From Candidatus Rifleibacteriota bacterium (GTDB lineage: Bacteria; Muiribacteriota; Ozemobacteria; Ozemobacterales; Ozemobacteraceae), in the NCBI GenBank assembly GCA_015232575.1, contig JADFZL010000019.1, positions 82,028-146,027 on the forward strand: DNA of 64,000 nt, in the 5' to 3' direction. Shown here piece after piece: positions 51,924 to 59,967 of this stretch (position 1 is the stretch's first letter; the number at the start of each line of letters is the position of its first letter). The notes beneath the pieces are model-generated. The model was not told the DNA's origin. It searched no databases and saw only the letters and a program-made list of their open reading frames with translations. The position numbers and the translations under genes are program-made.

Positions 51924-53714
51924 CTATTTCTCCTTTTTCGCATTTACGCGCTTTTCATTTTTTGCAGTTTTACCAAGTTTTTTAGCAGCATATTCCGGGT
52001 CAAAAAAAGCAAGTCCATTTTTTTCAGTATTTTCAATTCTACCATATTCCGCGGCGGCTTTCTCATAATCTTTGGACTGATAATGCAGATAACCAAGCAT
52101 TGAACGTGCCTGTGAGTTATCAGGCTGAAGTTCCAGCAATTTGTCCAGATTTCCGGAAGCTGATGAATAATCTTTTTTTTGGATTTGTACAAGAGCCAGT
52201 TCCATTAATATTTCAGGATCATCGGGAAACTCCGCTGAAATTGATTCCAGGTCGGTCAGTGCTTTGGAATAACTTCCGGCACGAACGAGACGCTTCACAC
52301 CTGCAAGTTTCTTCTCTCTAAGCAATTTATCTGGTGAATCAGAAGCAACACCAGACTTTCCGGATTTATCCCGTGTGCCTGTTCTGTCGGCTATGCCGGC
52401 TATGTCAGCTCTTTCGGTTCTTTCGCTCGTCGCGATTCTCTCGATTTTTTCGATTTTTTCGATTTTTTCTGATTTGCTAATATTTCCTGCATTTTCAAAC
52501 CTACTGACGCGTTCGATTGTCTCAGATTTTCGGATATTTCCTGCGTTTTCGGTTTTATTGACGTTTTCAGATTTGGCTGCTTTGTTTGATTTGTCTGATT
52601 TATCTGATTTTTCAGTTTTTTCGGACTTCTCCGACTTGTCGGCTTTCCCGGGTTCTATCATTTTTTCGCTTTTTTCTGAATTCTCTGAATTTCCAGAAAG
52701 ACCTGGCTTCCCTTTTTCAGCAAGCTTCTTCTCAGCAATTACGATCAGTTTTTTCATATCAGCACGATTTTTTGAATTTTCAAAATTATCAATAAACGAT
52801 TTTCCCCACGAAATAACTGCCGGATAAGCACCAAGAATGGCTCTCAGCCTTACGGCTTCAAAAAATGCCCGCTCAATATTCTTTGAACTCTGATGTTCAT
52901 TCAATATTCTGTCAAAAAGGCGACATGCTTCCAGATGTTCGCCAAATTTGGCTGTTTTATCAGCAAGCTCCAGTAAAAGCTCATCTGCCCGCAGAGAAGA
53001 CGGGTTTTCCTTCAGGTATTTCTGCAGATAAAGAATTCTATTGATGGTTTTTTCGTCGTTCTTCTTCACACTTCCAGGATAAATAAGAATTGGATCAACA
53101 GCAGATTTGGAGGTAACTGCCGACATCAGCTCTGCCTGACGTGTTTCTGCAGAAAGTGGTTTTTCAGGAAGTGGCTTTTCGGGTAGTGACTTTTCAGGTA
53201 GTGATTCTGCAGGCAACGGTTCTGAAAAGACGTTCTCATTGCGAAAATTGCCAGCGGATGATCTGATTGTCTGCAGAAGATTTCCGGCAAGTTGAGAATA
53301 ATCTGAATCGGGATACGACGAAATCAGGTTTCGGGCATACTTCCTGGCTTTTTCATTCAATCCGAGTTTGTAATAAGCCTGAGCCATGCGAAAAGTTGCT
53401 TCAGCCAATGATTCTGAGTCGGTTTTGGAACTGATGACCTGTTCAAAGACTGGCAGTGCATCTTTTGCCCTGTCCGCTTCAAGGAGAAAATCTCCCAGCA
53501 GAAGACACGCAAGATTTTTCTGGTCTGATTTGGAAGCCTCATCAACTGCCTGTTTCAAAAGAGATATCGCTTTGTCACGCCTTCCGCCGGCACGCTCTTT
53601 CAACGCCTCTTCCATCAATTGCACCGAATTGGCATAAAGTGATGCGGAAAACGAAAAAACAGCGGCGAAACAAAAACAACCCGCACAGTGAGCCCAATTA
53701 TGAACAATTTTCAC
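51924..53714 (-). CDS. Periplasmic TPR protein with charged low-complexity linker
   Basis: 596 residues. The signal peptide is ~1-29 (CFCFAAVFSFSASLYA). TPR-like pairs occur at ~32-145 (RRDKAISLLKQAVDEASKSD; FRMAQAYYKLGLNEKARKYA) and again at the C-terminus (~490-580; GSYSKALTDLESISAEFPDD; QDNSQARSMLGYLHYQSKDY-type). Between them is a Pro/Glu/Leu repeat (LPEKSLPEKPLPEKPL) and a ~110-residue Lys/Ser/Glu low-complexity linker (SEKSEKTEKSDKSDKSNK). The linker DNA is micro-repetitive (52375-52690) and probably length-variable. It is coupled to the membrane sensor upstream by an ATGA overlap. Confidence 0.85.
   Translation of the reverse strand: MKIVHNWAHCAGCFCFAAVFSFSASLYANSVQLMEEALKERAGGRRDKAISLLKQAVDEASKSDQKNLACLLLGDFLLEADRAKDALPVFEQVISSKTDSESLAEATFRMAQAYYKLGLNEKARKYARNLISSYPDSDYSQLAGNLLQTIRSSAGNFRNENVFSEPLPAESLPEKSLPEKPLPEKPLSAETRQAELMSAVTSKSAVDPILIYPGSVKKNDEKTINRILYLQKYLKENPSSLRADELLLELADKTAKFGEHLEACRLFDRILNEHQSSKNIERAFFEAVRLRAILGAYPAVISWGKSFIDNFENSKNRADMKKLIVIAEKKLAEKGKPGLSGNSENSEKSEKMIEPGKADKSEKSEKTEKSDKSDKSNKAAKSENVNKTENAGNIRKSETIERVSRFENAGNISKSEKIEKIEKIERIATSERTERADIAGIADRTGTRDKSGKSGVASDSPDKLLREKKLAGVKRLVRAGSYSKALTDLESISAEFPDDPEILMELALVQIQKKDYSSASGNLDKLLELQPDNSQARSMLGYLHYQSKDYEKAAAEYGRIENTEKNGLAFFDPEYAAKKLGKTAKNEKRVNAKKEK
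52375..52690 (-). repeat. Micro-repetitive DNA coding the KSEK linker
   Basis: Imperfect short tandem repeats such as TCGATTTTTTCGATTTTTTC and TTTGTCTGATTTATCTGATT encode Lys-Ser/Glu-Lys-Ile blocks. Such tracts are prone to slippage in multiples of three or six bases. Confidence 0.6.
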
Positions 53715-55363
53715 GATTCAGTCTCTTCATCTTCTTCCAAACCGGATATTATTATTCCGGCGAGATAAAGAAGAATATAAATTGTTATAAACGCAACAAA
53801 AATGGTATTGATTGCTGAAAGCCACACAGGAGACATTACCTCAGAAAGAGGCTTCAGGAAGATAATCCCCCAACCCGGTAACGATGAACCATCGTAGTTT
53901 TTCAGATTTCTATACGCTGCGAGATACCGTCCGCCGCCCATGTTGACTTCTTCAACTCCGTCTTTTCCTGAGACAACGCTTGCAACTGCTGTGTTCGAGT
54001 GAGAGATATTAAGTTGAAGAGCAATTTTCGACAACTTCGAATGACCGATTACAATTCCCTGATCATCAACAAAAATAAGTTGGGAGGATGATGAAACCAT
54101 AGCTTTGCAGCTTATTTCATGCAGAAATCCAAGATCAACAACAGCGGAAAGCAGCGCGAAAGTATTTCTTTCAAGGTCACGCATCGGAACAGCGGCCTGC
54201 CAGACTGGTTTACCAAGCCCTTCATCAAACGACACCGGTCCGGGATAAAACGGCATGGCTCCGGTTGAAGCTTTCCTTATCCAGCCGGAAAGAAAAAATG
54301 GAGAACGCGAAATTTCAGAAACTGAAATAATATCAGAACCAAAGAAGGTTTGAATTGAAATTGACTTTATCAGGTCAAGATCAGACATGCTGGCCCTCAG
54401 AATGCTTTTTGCCAGAGAGGAATCTTTGGGCAAAGCACTTCCCAGACAGAAAGCAGAATCAACAAGAACAGCTGAAGTTTCCAATCCTGAAAAGACTCTT
54501 TGAAAAAACGAATGAATTTTTTCACTGAAAAGCTTTAATGGAATAGACGTTCTTTCGAGGTTGGGAAGGATTTTTTCCTCTTCATCTGCTGCGGCATCGT
54601 CAAATGACTGTCCGGAAGAAAGTTTTTCATCGGAAGGTGGTTCGTCAGAGAAAACTGTGCTGTCTGATACCGACAACGCATCGGCAGCTGAAACGGTAAG
54701 AGTATCTGTTCCCGAAACCTGTTTTAAAGCGGTCTTTACGCCTGTTGATATTACCGTTGATGCACCCGATGATACTGAGGTTGAGCCTGTAGATAATGTT
54801 GTTGCAGAGCCCATTGATATTGCAGAAATTGAAGCAATGGTTGAGCTTTTGGTTGAATCCGTTGATGAGTCAGAAACTGAATTTACAAAAGCTTTTGCAG
54901 AGTAGTCGAAAACAAAAATGCCGGAATATTCCCTGAACATCATTTTCAATCTACGTATTGCGGCCTCAAGAACTTCAGCATAATAGGCACATTCATCTGT
55001 TTGTTCAAGAATTTCACGCTCAAAGACAATAGCTTTTTCAGTCAATAGATCAAGTTTTGCTGCAAATTCGGTCTGAATTTTCAATAAAGCAGGAAAAAGA
55101 ACGCCGCTGTAGGAATAATCACGCATAGCAGGCATTCTTGAAATAAGGCGCAGAGTATCGCGAACAGAGAATAGTGCCCGTGCTGTGTCATCTGATGCCA
55201 GATTCACATAAGCCCTAAGCTCTGCTCCTGCAGCTGAAATTCGTTCTTCCCTTTCACGGAAAACCGATTCCCATGAGAGATATAATATCAGAACAATAAT
55301 CAGACCGCATAGCAGATAAATTATTCTGATCGGATCATTCTTTTTCAAAATATCACTTCCCAT
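53711..55363 (-). CDS. Membrane-anchored Cache-like sensor without output domain
   Basis: 550 residues from ATG 55363. Transmembrane helices at ~12-33 (IRIIYLLCGLIIVLILYLSW) and ~510-535 bound a large extracytoplasmic region. Its second half resembles a dCache fold (GKPVWQAAVPMRDLERNTFA; LIFVDDQGIVIGHSKLSKIA; GWGIIFLKPLSEV). A Ser/Thr/Ala-rich insert (~160-265; STGSTSVSSGASTVISTG) interrupts the domain. Only ~15 cytoplasmic residues follow the second helix, so it has no kinase, cyclase or methyl-accepting part and would need a partner, plausibly the CHASE2-GGDEF protein of the same operon. The upstream -10 box overlaps the alternative GTG start at 55381. Confidence 0.8.
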   Translation of the reverse strand: MGSDILKKNDPIRIIYLLCGLIIVLILYLSWESVFREREERISAAGAELRAYVNLASDDTARALFSVRDTLRLISRMPAMRDYSYSGVLFPALLKIQTEFAAKLDLLTEKAIVFEREILEQTDECAYYAEVLEAAIRRLKMMFREYSGIFVFDYSAKAFVNSVSDSSTDSTKSSTIASISAISMGSATTLSTGSTSVSSGASTVISTGVKTALKQVSGTDTLTVSAADALSVSDSTVFSDEPPSDEKLSSGQSFDDAAADEEEKILPNLERTSIPLKLFSEKIHSFFQRVFSGLETSAVLVDSAFCLGSALPKDSSLAKSILRASMSDLDLIKSISIQTFFGSDIISVSEISRSPFFLSGWIRKASTGAMPFYPGPVSFDEGLGKPVWQAAVPMRDLERNTFALLSAVVDLGFLHEISCKAMVSSSSQLIFVDDQGIVIGHSKLSKIALQLNISHSNTAVASVVSGKDGVEEVNMGGGRYLAAYRNLKNYDGSSLPGWGIIFLKPLSEVMSPVWLSAINTIFVAFITIYILLYLAGIIISGLEEDEETES

Positions 55364-55369
55364 GGTGCT

Positions 55370-55398
55370 ATTGTATAACACTTATTGTTTTGACTCAA
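55370..55398 (-). promoter_or_regulatory. Promoter of the five-gene signalling operon, possibly leaderless
   Basis: Minus strand TTGAGT, 17-bp spacer, TACAAT, then six bases (AGCACC) and the ATG at 55363. A transcript starting at the normal distance would begin at or next to the start codon, and no Shine-Dalgarno sequence is present. Confidence 0.5.
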
Positions 55399-55408
55399 CT
55401 TTTTTTTT

Positions 55409-55427
55409 AGAGGAGGCACGCGCCCTC
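55409..55427. repeat. R1 repeat fragment (first hairpin only)
   Basis: TTTTTTTTAG followed by AGGAGGCACGCGCCCTC retains the T-run and the first R1 hairpin with changes; the other two hairpins are missing. Confidence 0.65.
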
Positions 55428-55689
55428 AGCAAAGTTATAAATCATTAAAAAGGTTTTCTATGACACTGTAGCAACGTAGCTGAAGGAGAGATATATCTCA
55501 CGCAGAGACGCAGAGGCACAGAGAAAAACAGAGAGAAAATCGTGTTTTTTTATCTGCTCAGCAACATTGCTACATTCTCCTTTCTATACTCTATAAAATT
55601 CGAGGAATATAAATGTAAATCTGCCCTACCAGTAATGTTTCCAGCTATTTTCCTGGTCTGCTAACCTTCTCGAATCTTTATTATCCTCG

Positions 55690-55865
55690 TTAATCTTCAA
55701 TAAATACAAAATCCCAAATCTTGAAAATCCGCATTAATCCTAAATAAATTCAAAATCCTAAATCTTGAAAATCTGCATTAATCATCAATAATTACAAAAT
55801 CCCAATTCTTGAAAATCTTCATTAATCCTAAAAAAATATAAAATCCAAAATCTTGAAAATCTGCG
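55690..55865 (+). repeat. Four tandem 44-bp repeats
   Basis: Units start at 55690, 55734, 55778 and 55822 with TTAATC(C/T)T(A/C)A(A/T)AAA, continue with AAAATCC and end TCTTGAAAATC(T/C)GC. The divergence between units is about 10-20 percent. There are no unique spacers, so it is not a CRISPR array. Confidence 0.85.
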
Positions 55866-55940
55866 TAATCTGCGGACAAAATCTTGTCTTTTCTTTTCTC
55901 GTCTTTTATTTTCTTGTCTTTTCTTGTCTTTTCTTTCGTG
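55866..55940 (-). repeat. R3 repeat copy, inverted
   Basis: CTGCGTAATCTGCGGACAAA followed by TCTTGTCTTTTC-type pyrimidine runs is the reverse complement of the R3 copies at 8346 and 63664. Confidence 0.75.
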
Positions 55941-56077
55941 TTTCAAATCGCGGCTGATTCTGTCAAATAAACTTACATTCTTACAATTGCAAATTGAAAA
56001 TGCATCTGCTTAATAATCTGCAGAATTTCGCCGATGTACGTGTGAGAATCATAATTTCAAGCATGGAGGAAAAAAAT

Positions 56078-56209
56078 ATGCAGTGTCCACAATGCAACGC
56101 ACCGATGGTGCAGAAAAACCATTCCGGAAAACCTTCGCCTTATCATACTCTCAACTGCATTCATTGCAAATTCGTCATTTTTATCAGGGGCAGGGTATCT
56201 GGAAAATAA
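56078..56209 (+). CDS. Zinc-ribbon micro-protein
   Basis: 43 residues from ATG 56078, with GGAGG eight bases upstream. Two CxxC pairs (MQCPQCNAPM and NCIHCKF) 23 residues apart form a zinc-ribbon-like fold. The frame is open further upstream (to 55994) but lacks a ribosome-binding site there. The stop abuts the ATG of the YitT-like gene without a spacer. Such proteins often bind nucleic acid or other proteins; no function is claimed. Confidence 0.7.
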   Translation: MQCPQCNAPMVQKNHSGKPSPYHTLNCIHCKFVIFIRGRVSGK

Positions 56210-57157
56210 ATGGATACAAATTCTCCAACAGAAAACCCGAAAAAAACCGGAGTCGAATCCTCGCCCTCACAATCTCCAATCTCGTCTCAACCATCGCAGA
56301 GTTCAACGATCAAAGATGTTCTTCTTATAATAATTGGGTCGATAATAATGACAATAGGTATGGTAGCCTTTTCCATACCCAATAAAATTGCTTCTGGAGG
56401 GCTTACAGGTTTTGCAACCATTCTTTTTTATGTCTTCGGACTGCCGGTAGGTATGATTGTTCTTCTCGGCAATCTTATACTGATAGCCATTCAATATAAA
56501 ATGATCGGTTTCAAGTCAGTCTGGAAAACAATTCTGGCAGTTGCACTTTCAAGTATAATGGTTGACACATGTATGAAATATTTTCCATTTGCCGAAATAA
56601 AGAACCCGTTTCTGGCATGTCTTTATGGCGGCCTTTTGGGCGGAGCCGGCGTTGGAATTGTATTCCGCGCAGGCGGCACAACCGGCGGAGTTGATATTGT
56701 AGGCCAGCTGCTTCAACACAAGTATCACTTTCCCGTTGGAGACTCTATTCTGGCAATAAATTTCATGATTACACTTATAGCCGGAGCAGCATTTGGTCCG
56801 GAACTTGCACTTTACGGCCTCATTTCGGCTTATCTGGGAAGTTTCGCCATCGATGCAGTTCTCGAAGGAATGACCGTAAATCGCTCAATAATGATTATCA
56901 CAAGAAATCCCGACGAACTTTCCTGGGCAATAATGGAAGAGCTCCACAGAGGCGTAACAGCCATTGACGGCCGCGGAATGTACACAAACAAACCAACAAC
57001 CATACTCATGGTAGCAGTACGACGAATGGAAATGACTTCCCTAAGAAGAATCGTCTACGAATTCGATCCAAACGCCTTCATCATAGTCGGCGACGCCCGC
57101 CAGGTCCTCGGAAAAGGCTTCATCGACCTCGCCCAGAAAGTAAAAAACGAAATCTGA
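56210..57157 (+). CDS. YitT-family membrane protein (DUF161/DUF2179)
   Basis: 315 residues. A Ser/Pro-rich cytosolic N-terminus (~1-35) precedes five or six membrane helices (~38-200; IIIGSIIMTIGMVAFSIPNK; GGLTGFATILFYVFGLPVG; FRAGGTTGGVDIVGQLLQH) and a C-terminal DUF2179 domain (~225-310; IMIITRNPDELSWAIMEELH; GVTAIDGRGMYTNKPTTILM). This is the standard YitT architecture, found widely and of unknown transport function. It is transcribed with the preceding zinc-ribbon gene. Confidence 0.92.
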   Translation: MDTNSPTENPKKTGVESSPSQSPISSQPSQSSTIKDVLLIIIGSIIMTIGMVAFSIPNKIASGGLTGFATILFYVFGLPVGMIVLLGNLILIAIQYKMIGFKSVWKTILAVALSSIMVDTCMKYFPFAEIKNPFLACLYGGLLGGAGVGIVFRAGGTTGGVDIVGQLLQHKYHFPVGDSILAINFMITLIAGAAFGPELALYGLISAYLGSFAIDAVLEGMTVNRSIMIITRNPDELSWAIMEELHRGVTAIDGRGMYTNKPTTILMVAVRRMEMTSLRRIVYEFDPNAFIIVGDARQVLGKGFIDLAQKVKNEI

Positions 57158-57188
57158 ATATAAAGAATTACAATACACTTCCGTAGAT

Positions 57189-57240
57189 AAAGGTGCCTCC
57201 AGTTTTTAGTTTTCAATCAAACTAAAACAGGAGGCACCTT
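57189..57240 (+). terminator. Terminator of the YitT gene
   Basis: AAGGTGCCTCC...AGTTTT pairs with AAAAC.AGGAGGCACCTT over a short CAATCAAAC-type loop, then CTTTTGCC. It lies 32 bases after the stop. Confidence 0.85.
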
Positions 57241-57384
57241 CTTTTGCCCTACTGATGCTCCTCTAAAAAAATATACTTAATATCTCTCTTCGAAATGCTA
57301 GTCCATAGTTACAGAAGAGTTTTATAATAGTCTTGACATTGTAGGAAAATAGCCGATCGGTAATGCGGAAAACGCTTGTTTTGT

Positions 57385-57451
57385 TGTCATCTCGACCGAA
57401 GGGAGAGATCTCCGCAAGATTAGAAGATTTCTCCCTTCGGTCGAAATGACA
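57385..57451. repeat. R2 repeat copy (core palindrome)
   Basis: TGTCATCTCGACCGAAGGGA ... TCTCCCTTCGGTCGAAATGA: near-perfect long inverted repeat with a ~20-base centre. Confidence 0.8.
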
Positions 57452-57813
57452 TCAGAATAATAAGTTTATCATAAGGTTCAATTGTGACTAAGGACTAGTC
57501 AATTACTTCATATTATAAAAATGCTATAGTTGTTTCTTATGTCTTCAATTAAACTAATTAATTTTACAAATTGGCTGGGATTCATTATTATTATGTTATC
57601 GGAGCATCATAAAAATGATTTCGGTAATCAGAAAACTCTTTGAAAAATAATTCAGACAAGCCAGAAAACTTCTGATATAATTCCGAATGTTCAAATTTTC
57701 CCAAAGGGAGAAACGGTATGAAAGACTTTCCGGGAAGTGAAACTGAAGAAGAATGTTTTATCATCTTCTTTTCCCTGGTAAATATGTTTGAAAGGAAATT
57801 GCATACAGGAATT

Positions 57814-57855
57814 TTAAAGAGCTTCAATCATAAAGAGTTCAACTTTCAGGTCGTG
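57814..57855 (-). pseudogene. Relic of a second AAA-nuclease gene (last codons)
   Basis: The minus strand encodes LKVELFMIEAL-stop, against VKVELIMIEAV-stop at the end of the intact gene at 58035. Upstream the frame stays open for ~20 codons but does not resemble the gene further. It looks like the terminal scrap of a tandem duplicate. Confidence 0.5.
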
Positions 57856-57897
57856 TGAGTATGTTAACTGATTATGCACTATGATTTTATTTTCCCC

Positions 57898-57945
57898 TTT
57901 TAAAAATCCGCGTTATTCCATGTATTCCGTGGTTAAAAATCAGTT
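57898..57945 (-). repeat. R4 repeat copy
   Basis: AATCCGCGTTATTCCATGTA then TTCCGTGGTTAAAAATC, the inverted form of the CCACGGAA family. Confidence 0.6.
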
Positions 57946-58034
57946 TTTTTTGTTTATCAGTTAAACGCTCGCACTGCCTGGAATTCAATCTACATTTTGT
58001 ACTTTAATAAAAAAATGGAATTGTGCAACAGGCT

Positions 58035-59627
58035 CTAAACGGCTTCGATCATAATCAGTTCGACTTTTACGCCGGTTTCCTGGTTGGCGTAGTCTTTTTC
58101 GAAGCGTTCTCTGAGTTCGTCGGTGATTTTCGTATTGAAAAAAATTACCAGACTGATGACAGAAAGTCCAAGTGATTTGCCGTAATAAGCTGCCTGTTCA
58201 ATGGACTTTTTCATTTCAGCAAGATCAGTGAAACTTTTCAACTCAAGCCCGTAAATATGAATGTTTTTATGCTTTATCAGCAGATCTATTTTCCCGTTTC
58301 CTGTTGGGAATTCCGGTGAAATATAACATTTCTTTCTATCAAGAAAGGAATTGAGCCAGGCGTAGAGGTTAAAGTGATAAGTTGCTTCGAAAATCTTGTT
58401 ATCGCTGCGTCTTGGAGCTTTTCCGATAATATATTCGCGGTTTTCAACGAAATAACTCTGGTACAGTTTCATTAGATTTCGTACATTAATTGCGCTTTCA
58501 TTAATGATCGGATCAATATCAATAAACGGGTCTGGAAGTATTTTACCGCTTTCAGAGTAAATTTCTCTTGCAAATCGGTCGAATAGTTTTTCTTGTACAA
58601 ATTGGCACGGAAACTTCGCATATCGAAATTCTCCATCCCGCTCAAAAGAAATTACTCCGTGCATGTACAGGTAATTAAATGCCGGATCTTCAAATTTAAA
58701 TACTGTTTTACCGGAAGTCTTGAAAAGGTTCAAAATAACATTCCTATATTCATCAGAAGTGGCTTTGCTGATAATATTAATAGTATTATTATTCGGAAGA
58801 ACGCTTAGAGCATCAGCGTAAACGTATTTGAAAAGATCCATATCAATAGCTTTTGTTTTGTCTTTATTATACCTTTCAGTCAGCAATTCTCCGAACCAAC
58901 TCACCAGGCCGGGCTGGCCATTCGTGACATAAAAAACCCTGTCGATTACATCCTGATTAACTTTCTGCCCCGATTCACGTTCATAATCGTGATACATTTC
59001 GTTAACTTCTTCGTAAGTTAAATATGGTATTTGAAGACTTTTCTGTACATTAAAGGGCGAACCAGACTTGTTTTCAAGTCCAAGAACGCTTCTGACACCT
59101 ATCAGTGCAACTCCGTGAAGACGGTATTCACGCTCAAAGGCAGACTTCCCGTCTTTCTGGCGCAGATTATGAATATTTCTGAAAGTTCCAATAATGTCTG
59201 TAATCACTTCTTCTTTGAGTGCATCAAATTCATCAAGTATCAAAATAAGTGGCATTGGAAGATAATTTGATTTGAAGAGCGACTCAAATTGTTCAAGTAC
59301 ATTGATTTCCGGAAAATCAATGTGTATTTGTTCTGAAACCATTTTCATTATACAATTGATCGCTCGTACAGAATCATCAACTTTTGTTAAATGTTGCAGA
59401 TCAATATGGGCAATCAGATATTGCCTGGAATCTCTCATCTCAAAGAACAGTTCTCTCAGCAGCCATGATTTGCCACATTGCCGCGATGCCCAGACGGTAA
59501 TATAATGCCCGCCTTCCTCCGGATTTTTGCCCAGCAGATTCTCTCTTGCCTGGTTTAATAAGTTGGTTCGCGGAACATAATAATTGCTTTTTTTGCTTAC
59601 CGGCCCGTAAGATGAAAACGTTTTCAT
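58035..59627 (-). CDS. AAA-like ATPase fused to a PD-(D/E)XK nuclease-like domain
   Basis: 530 residues; GAGG lies seven bases before the ATG. N-terminal AAA-ATPase of the prokaryotic AAA-like (STAND-related) type: YVPRTNLLNQAREN lead-in, Walker A ASRQCGKS (47-54, variant), Walker B LILILDEFDA (127-136), sensor-like GVALIGVRSVLG, and a winged-helix-like middle (~230-360). The C-terminal ~120 residues contain SPEFPTGNGKIDLLIKHKNI and YGLELKSF: a D...ExK core as in PD-(D/E)XK folds of the PDDEXK_9/DUF1703 type. Such genes are often multi-copy and mobile; a role in defence or transposon biology has been suggested for relatives but not shown here. It has its own promoter and no operon partner. 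Confidence 0.82.
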   Translation of the reverse strand: MKTFSSYGPVSKKSNYYVPRTNLLNQARENLLGKNPEEGGHYITVWASRQCGKSWLLRELFFEMRDSRQYLIAHIDLQHLTKVDDSVRAINCIMKMVSEQIHIDFPEINVLEQFESLFKSNYLPMPLILILDEFDALKEEVITDIIGTFRNIHNLRQKDGKSAFEREYRLHGVALIGVRSVLGLENKSGSPFNVQKSLQIPYLTYEEVNEMYHDYERESGQKVNQDVIDRVFYVTNGQPGLVSWFGELLTERYNKDKTKAIDMDLFKYVYADALSVLPNNNTINIISKATSDEYRNVILNLFKTSGKTVFKFEDPAFNYLYMHGVISFERDGEFRYAKFPCQFVQEKLFDRFAREIYSESGKILPDPFIDIDPIINESAINVRNLMKLYQSYFVENREYIIGKAPRRSDNKIFEATYHFNLYAWLNSFLDRKKCYISPEFPTGNGKIDLLIKHKNIHIYGLELKSFTDLAEMKKSIEQAAYYGKSLGLSVISLVIFFNTKITDELRERFEKDYANQETGVKVELIMIEAV

Positions 59628-59687
59628 TGTTTTACCTCGTTCCTGTCACACCTAAATATCTATGGCTGGAAATATCACAATAACAAT

Positions 59688-59716
59688 ATTATACTCCGTT
59701 TCGCCTCTGTCCACAA
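59688..59716 (-). promoter_or_regulatory. Sigma-70-like promoter of the AAA-nuclease gene
   Basis: Minus strand TTGTGG (59716-59711), 17-bp spacer, TATAAT (59693-59688), about 55 bases before the ATG. Confidence 0.6.
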
Positions 59717-59907
59717 TTATTAAATCTACATTGCAGCAATTGCCCATTGAAAAAAATCAACATTAGTAAAAGCCATTCGCGAAGCTCTCAACGGGAATAT
59801 TTTTCTTTCACATCTGATTACGGAAATTCTGGAAAATCAAATATTGCCGTTGGTAAAATCTTATCAACTATAACAAAAGACTGGCATTTTCAGTTGTACA
59901 TAAAATA

Positions 59908-59950
59908 CAAATGCACGAGAGAGGGCTTTCACACTCTCTCGTGCATTTGT
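59908..59950 (-). terminator. Terminator of nifJ
   Basis: ACAAATGCACGAGAGAG pairs with CTCTCTCGTGCATTTGT across GGCTTTCACA. The outer AT-rich ends (ATTTAAATAACAAAT / ATTTGTATTTTA) supply the U-tract. Confidence 0.88.
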
Positions 59951-59967
59951 TATTTAAAAGAGAAAAA

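Larger units (their letters stand above)
55428..56077. other. Repeat-rich intergenic region
   Basis: No gene seen. It contains an R5 copy (55499-55530), a segment related to the R2 tail (GACACTGTAGCAACG near 55470), four 44-bp tandem units (55690-55865) and an inverted R3 copy (55866-55940). Confidence 0.7.
57241..58034. other. Intergenic region with R2, R4 and a gene relic
   Basis: No intact gene. R2 core at 57385-57451, a relic of an ATPase/nuclease gene 3' end at 57814-57855 (minus) and an R4 copy at 57898-57945 are present. The minus-strand frame at 57591-57827 has no ribosome-binding site or recognisable content. Confidence 0.65.
59628..59967. other. Intergenic region between nifJ and the AAA gene
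   Basis: No gene. It holds the promoter of the AAA gene (59688-59716), the nifJ terminator (59908-59950) and otherwise unremarkable AT-rich sequence. Confidence 0.6.

Noticed and set aside
57591..57827. Minus-strand frame of 78 residues downstream of the AAA-nuclease gene
   Set aside because: TTG start without ribosome-binding site; its beginning overlaps the relic of the AAA-nuclease 3' end in another register; no family features.
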